Below are positions 63,005 to 64,000 of a DNA stretch of 64,000 bases, piece after piece. The stretch is from Bacillota bacterium (GTDB lineage Bacteria; Bacillota; Negativicutes; Sporomusales; Sporomusaceae), in contig JAGGAB010000015.1 in NCBI GenBank assembly GCA_017889705.1, forward strand, positions 1 through 64,000, given 5' to 3'. The notes under the pieces were generated by a model that saw only the letters and a program-made list of their open reading frames with translations, ran no database searches and was not told where the DNA came from. Both the position numbers and the translations under genes were made by a program. Numbering within the stretch: the stretch's first letter is position 1; every line of letters starts with the position of its first letter.

Positions 63005-64000
63005 ATGAATTATCAAGAATTACTGGAAAATGCCCGTACCCGTATTGGCAGTTACTGCAAAGCCTGCAATGTCTGTAATGGCATTGTCTGTAAAAACAGC
63101 ATTCCCGGCCCTGGCGCAAAAGGTGTTGGCGACACAGCCATCCGCAACTATCAAAAATGGCAGGAAATCCGCGTTAATATGGATACCTTGTGTGAGAACA
63201 AACCGGTAGACACAACCCTGGAGCTATTTGGTCAAACCTTTAAATATCCGTTCTTTGCCGGCCCTGTTGGCGCAGTAAATATGCACTACAGCGATGCCTT
63301 TAACGATATGAGTTATAACGACATTCTAGTGTCGGCCTGCCGGGAAAATGGCATAGCAGCCTTTACCGGCGACGGTGTAAATCCACAGGTCATGGAAAGC
63401 GCAACTGCGGCAATTTCCAAAGTCAACGGACTTGGTATTCCCACCATTAAACCGTGGAACATCGATACCATCAAAGAGAAACTGGAACTAGTGAAAAAAG
63501 CAGGTGCCTTCGCTGTTGCCATGGATATCGACGCAGCCGGACTGCCCTTCTTAAAAAACATGACCCCGCCAGCTGGCAGCAAGTCGGTTGATGAACTGCT
63601 CCGCATTGCCGAAATCGCCGGTGTTCCCTTTATTGTAAAAGGAATTATGACTGTAAGAAGCGCCCTCAAGGCCAAAGAAGCCGGCGCAAAAGCCATTGTT
63701 GTTTCCAATCACGGCGGCCGCGTGCTGGATCAGTGCCCTTCAACCGCCGAAGTGCTGCCGGAAATCGCCGAAGCTGTTGGCGGCCATATGAAGGTTCTGG
63801 TAGACGGCGGCATCCGCTCCGGTACCGATATTTTCAAGGCTTTGGCACTGGGTGCTGACGGCATTATCATCTGCCGCCCGTTTGTAACCGCAGTTTTTGG
63901 CGGCGAAAAAGATGGTGTTAAGCTTTATATAGAAAAGCTGGGTGAAGAACTAAAAGATACTATGGCCATGTGCGGAGCTTTTAGCCTGAATGAAATTACC
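63005..64000 (+). CDS. FMN-dependent alpha-hydroxy-acid dehydrogenase with N-terminal Cys cluster (partial)
   Basis: Open to the right edge of the window (332 codons seen). AAAGGAG lies 8 nt before the ATG. The body matches the FMN_dh family: FFAGPVGAVNM, AMDIDAAGLP, PFIVKGIMTVRSALKAKEAG, the catalytic His in VVSNHGGRVLDQ, and LVDGGIRSGTDIFKALALGA. The N-terminus holds CKACNVCNGIVC (Cys 18, 21, 24 and 29), which could bind a metal or Fe-S cluster and is absent from classical lactate or glycolate oxidases. It likely oxidises a 2-hydroxy acid such as lactate in an anaerobic setting. Confidence 0.87.
   Translation, partial: MNYQELLENARTRIGSYCKACNVCNGIVCKNSIPGPGAKGVGDTAIRNYQKWQEIRVNMDTLCENKPVDTTLELFGQTFKYPFFAGPVGAVNMHYSDAFNDMSYNDILVSACRENGIAAFTGDGVNPQVMESATAAISKVNGLGIPTIKPWNIDTIKEKLELVKKAGAFAVAMDIDAAGLPFLKNMTPPAGSKSVDELLRIAEIAGVPFIVKGIMTVRSALKAKEAGAKAIVVSNHGGRVLDQCPSTAEVLPEIAEAVGGHMKVLVDGGIRSGTDIFKALALGADGIIICRPFVTAVFGGEKDGVKLYIEKLGEELKDTMAMCGAFSLNEIT

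Overview
The window looks like a chromosome segment of a spore-forming, double-membraned Firmicute (Negativicutes, most likely the Sporomusa/Pelosinus group). This placement is inference from gene content. A gerABC-type spore germination operon sits beside genes for outer-membrane or cell-envelope parts (a CsgG-like lipoprotein and an outer-membrane barrel). The metabolism looks anaerobic: ferredoxin-linked 2-oxoacid oxidoreductase, Fe-S class I fumarase, many Fe-S proteins and DcuC. No rRNA, tRNA, prophage, transposase or CRISPR array was seen.

Layout. 1-2.0 kb: thiM and cytX behind a TPP riboswitch with a visible terminator. 2.0-3.7 kb: a CsgG-like lipoprotein, then a gene-free stretch with a strong candidate for a structured ncRNA (about 290 nt) with its own promoter and terminator. 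3.7-8.0 kb: a small membrane protein and the ger operon. 8.2-17.2 kb: single genes (MDR dehydrogenase, exported beta-carbonic anhydrase, K+ channel, DUF362 ferredoxin, DMT transporter, bacterioferritin, SYLF protein, F420-hydrogenase-beta-like protein). 17.5-22.7 kb: a unit of permease, hydantoinase-A-like protein, HEXXH protein and GntR regulator, with a perfect 39-bp palindrome upstream. 23-24.4 kb: an amino acid permease.

24.5-38.4 kb is a catabolic region for C4-dicarboxylates or hydroxy acids, all on the minus strand: chemoreceptor, MmgE/PrpD protein, enolase-superfamily dehydratase, two-subunit fumarase/tartrate dehydratase, anchorless SdhA-SdhB-HdrB-like complex, 2-hydroxyacid dehydrogenase, GntR regulator and DcuC. 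Three long AT-rich palindromes with shared half-sites lie upstream of the chemoreceptor, the MmgE gene and dcuC. The simplest model is one GntR regulator acting at all three, with the pathway running through fumarate to succinate.

38.8-49.5 kb: an MBL hydrolase, a large EF-hand-like protein, and an ato locus for short-chain fatty acids (thiolase, AtoE, CoA-transferase) under an AtoS/AtoC-type two-component system. A near-consensus sigma-54 promoter lies inside the terminator hairpin that follows atoC, with paired enhancer-like sites about 85 bp upstream.

49.8-64 kb: exported M20 peptidase, LysE exporter, methyltransferase, small secreted proteins, a chemoreceptor fused to a PhnD-like binding protein on the apparently cytoplasmic side, purB, a KorAB-type oxidoreductase, an aspartate-dehydrogenase-like protein and the start of an FMN-dependent hydroxyacid dehydrogenase with an N-terminal cysteine cluster.

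All calls come from reading the sequence and translations by eye; no database or folding program was run. Start codons were moved to internal positions where a Shine-Dalgarno sequence or signal peptide clearly favoured them.
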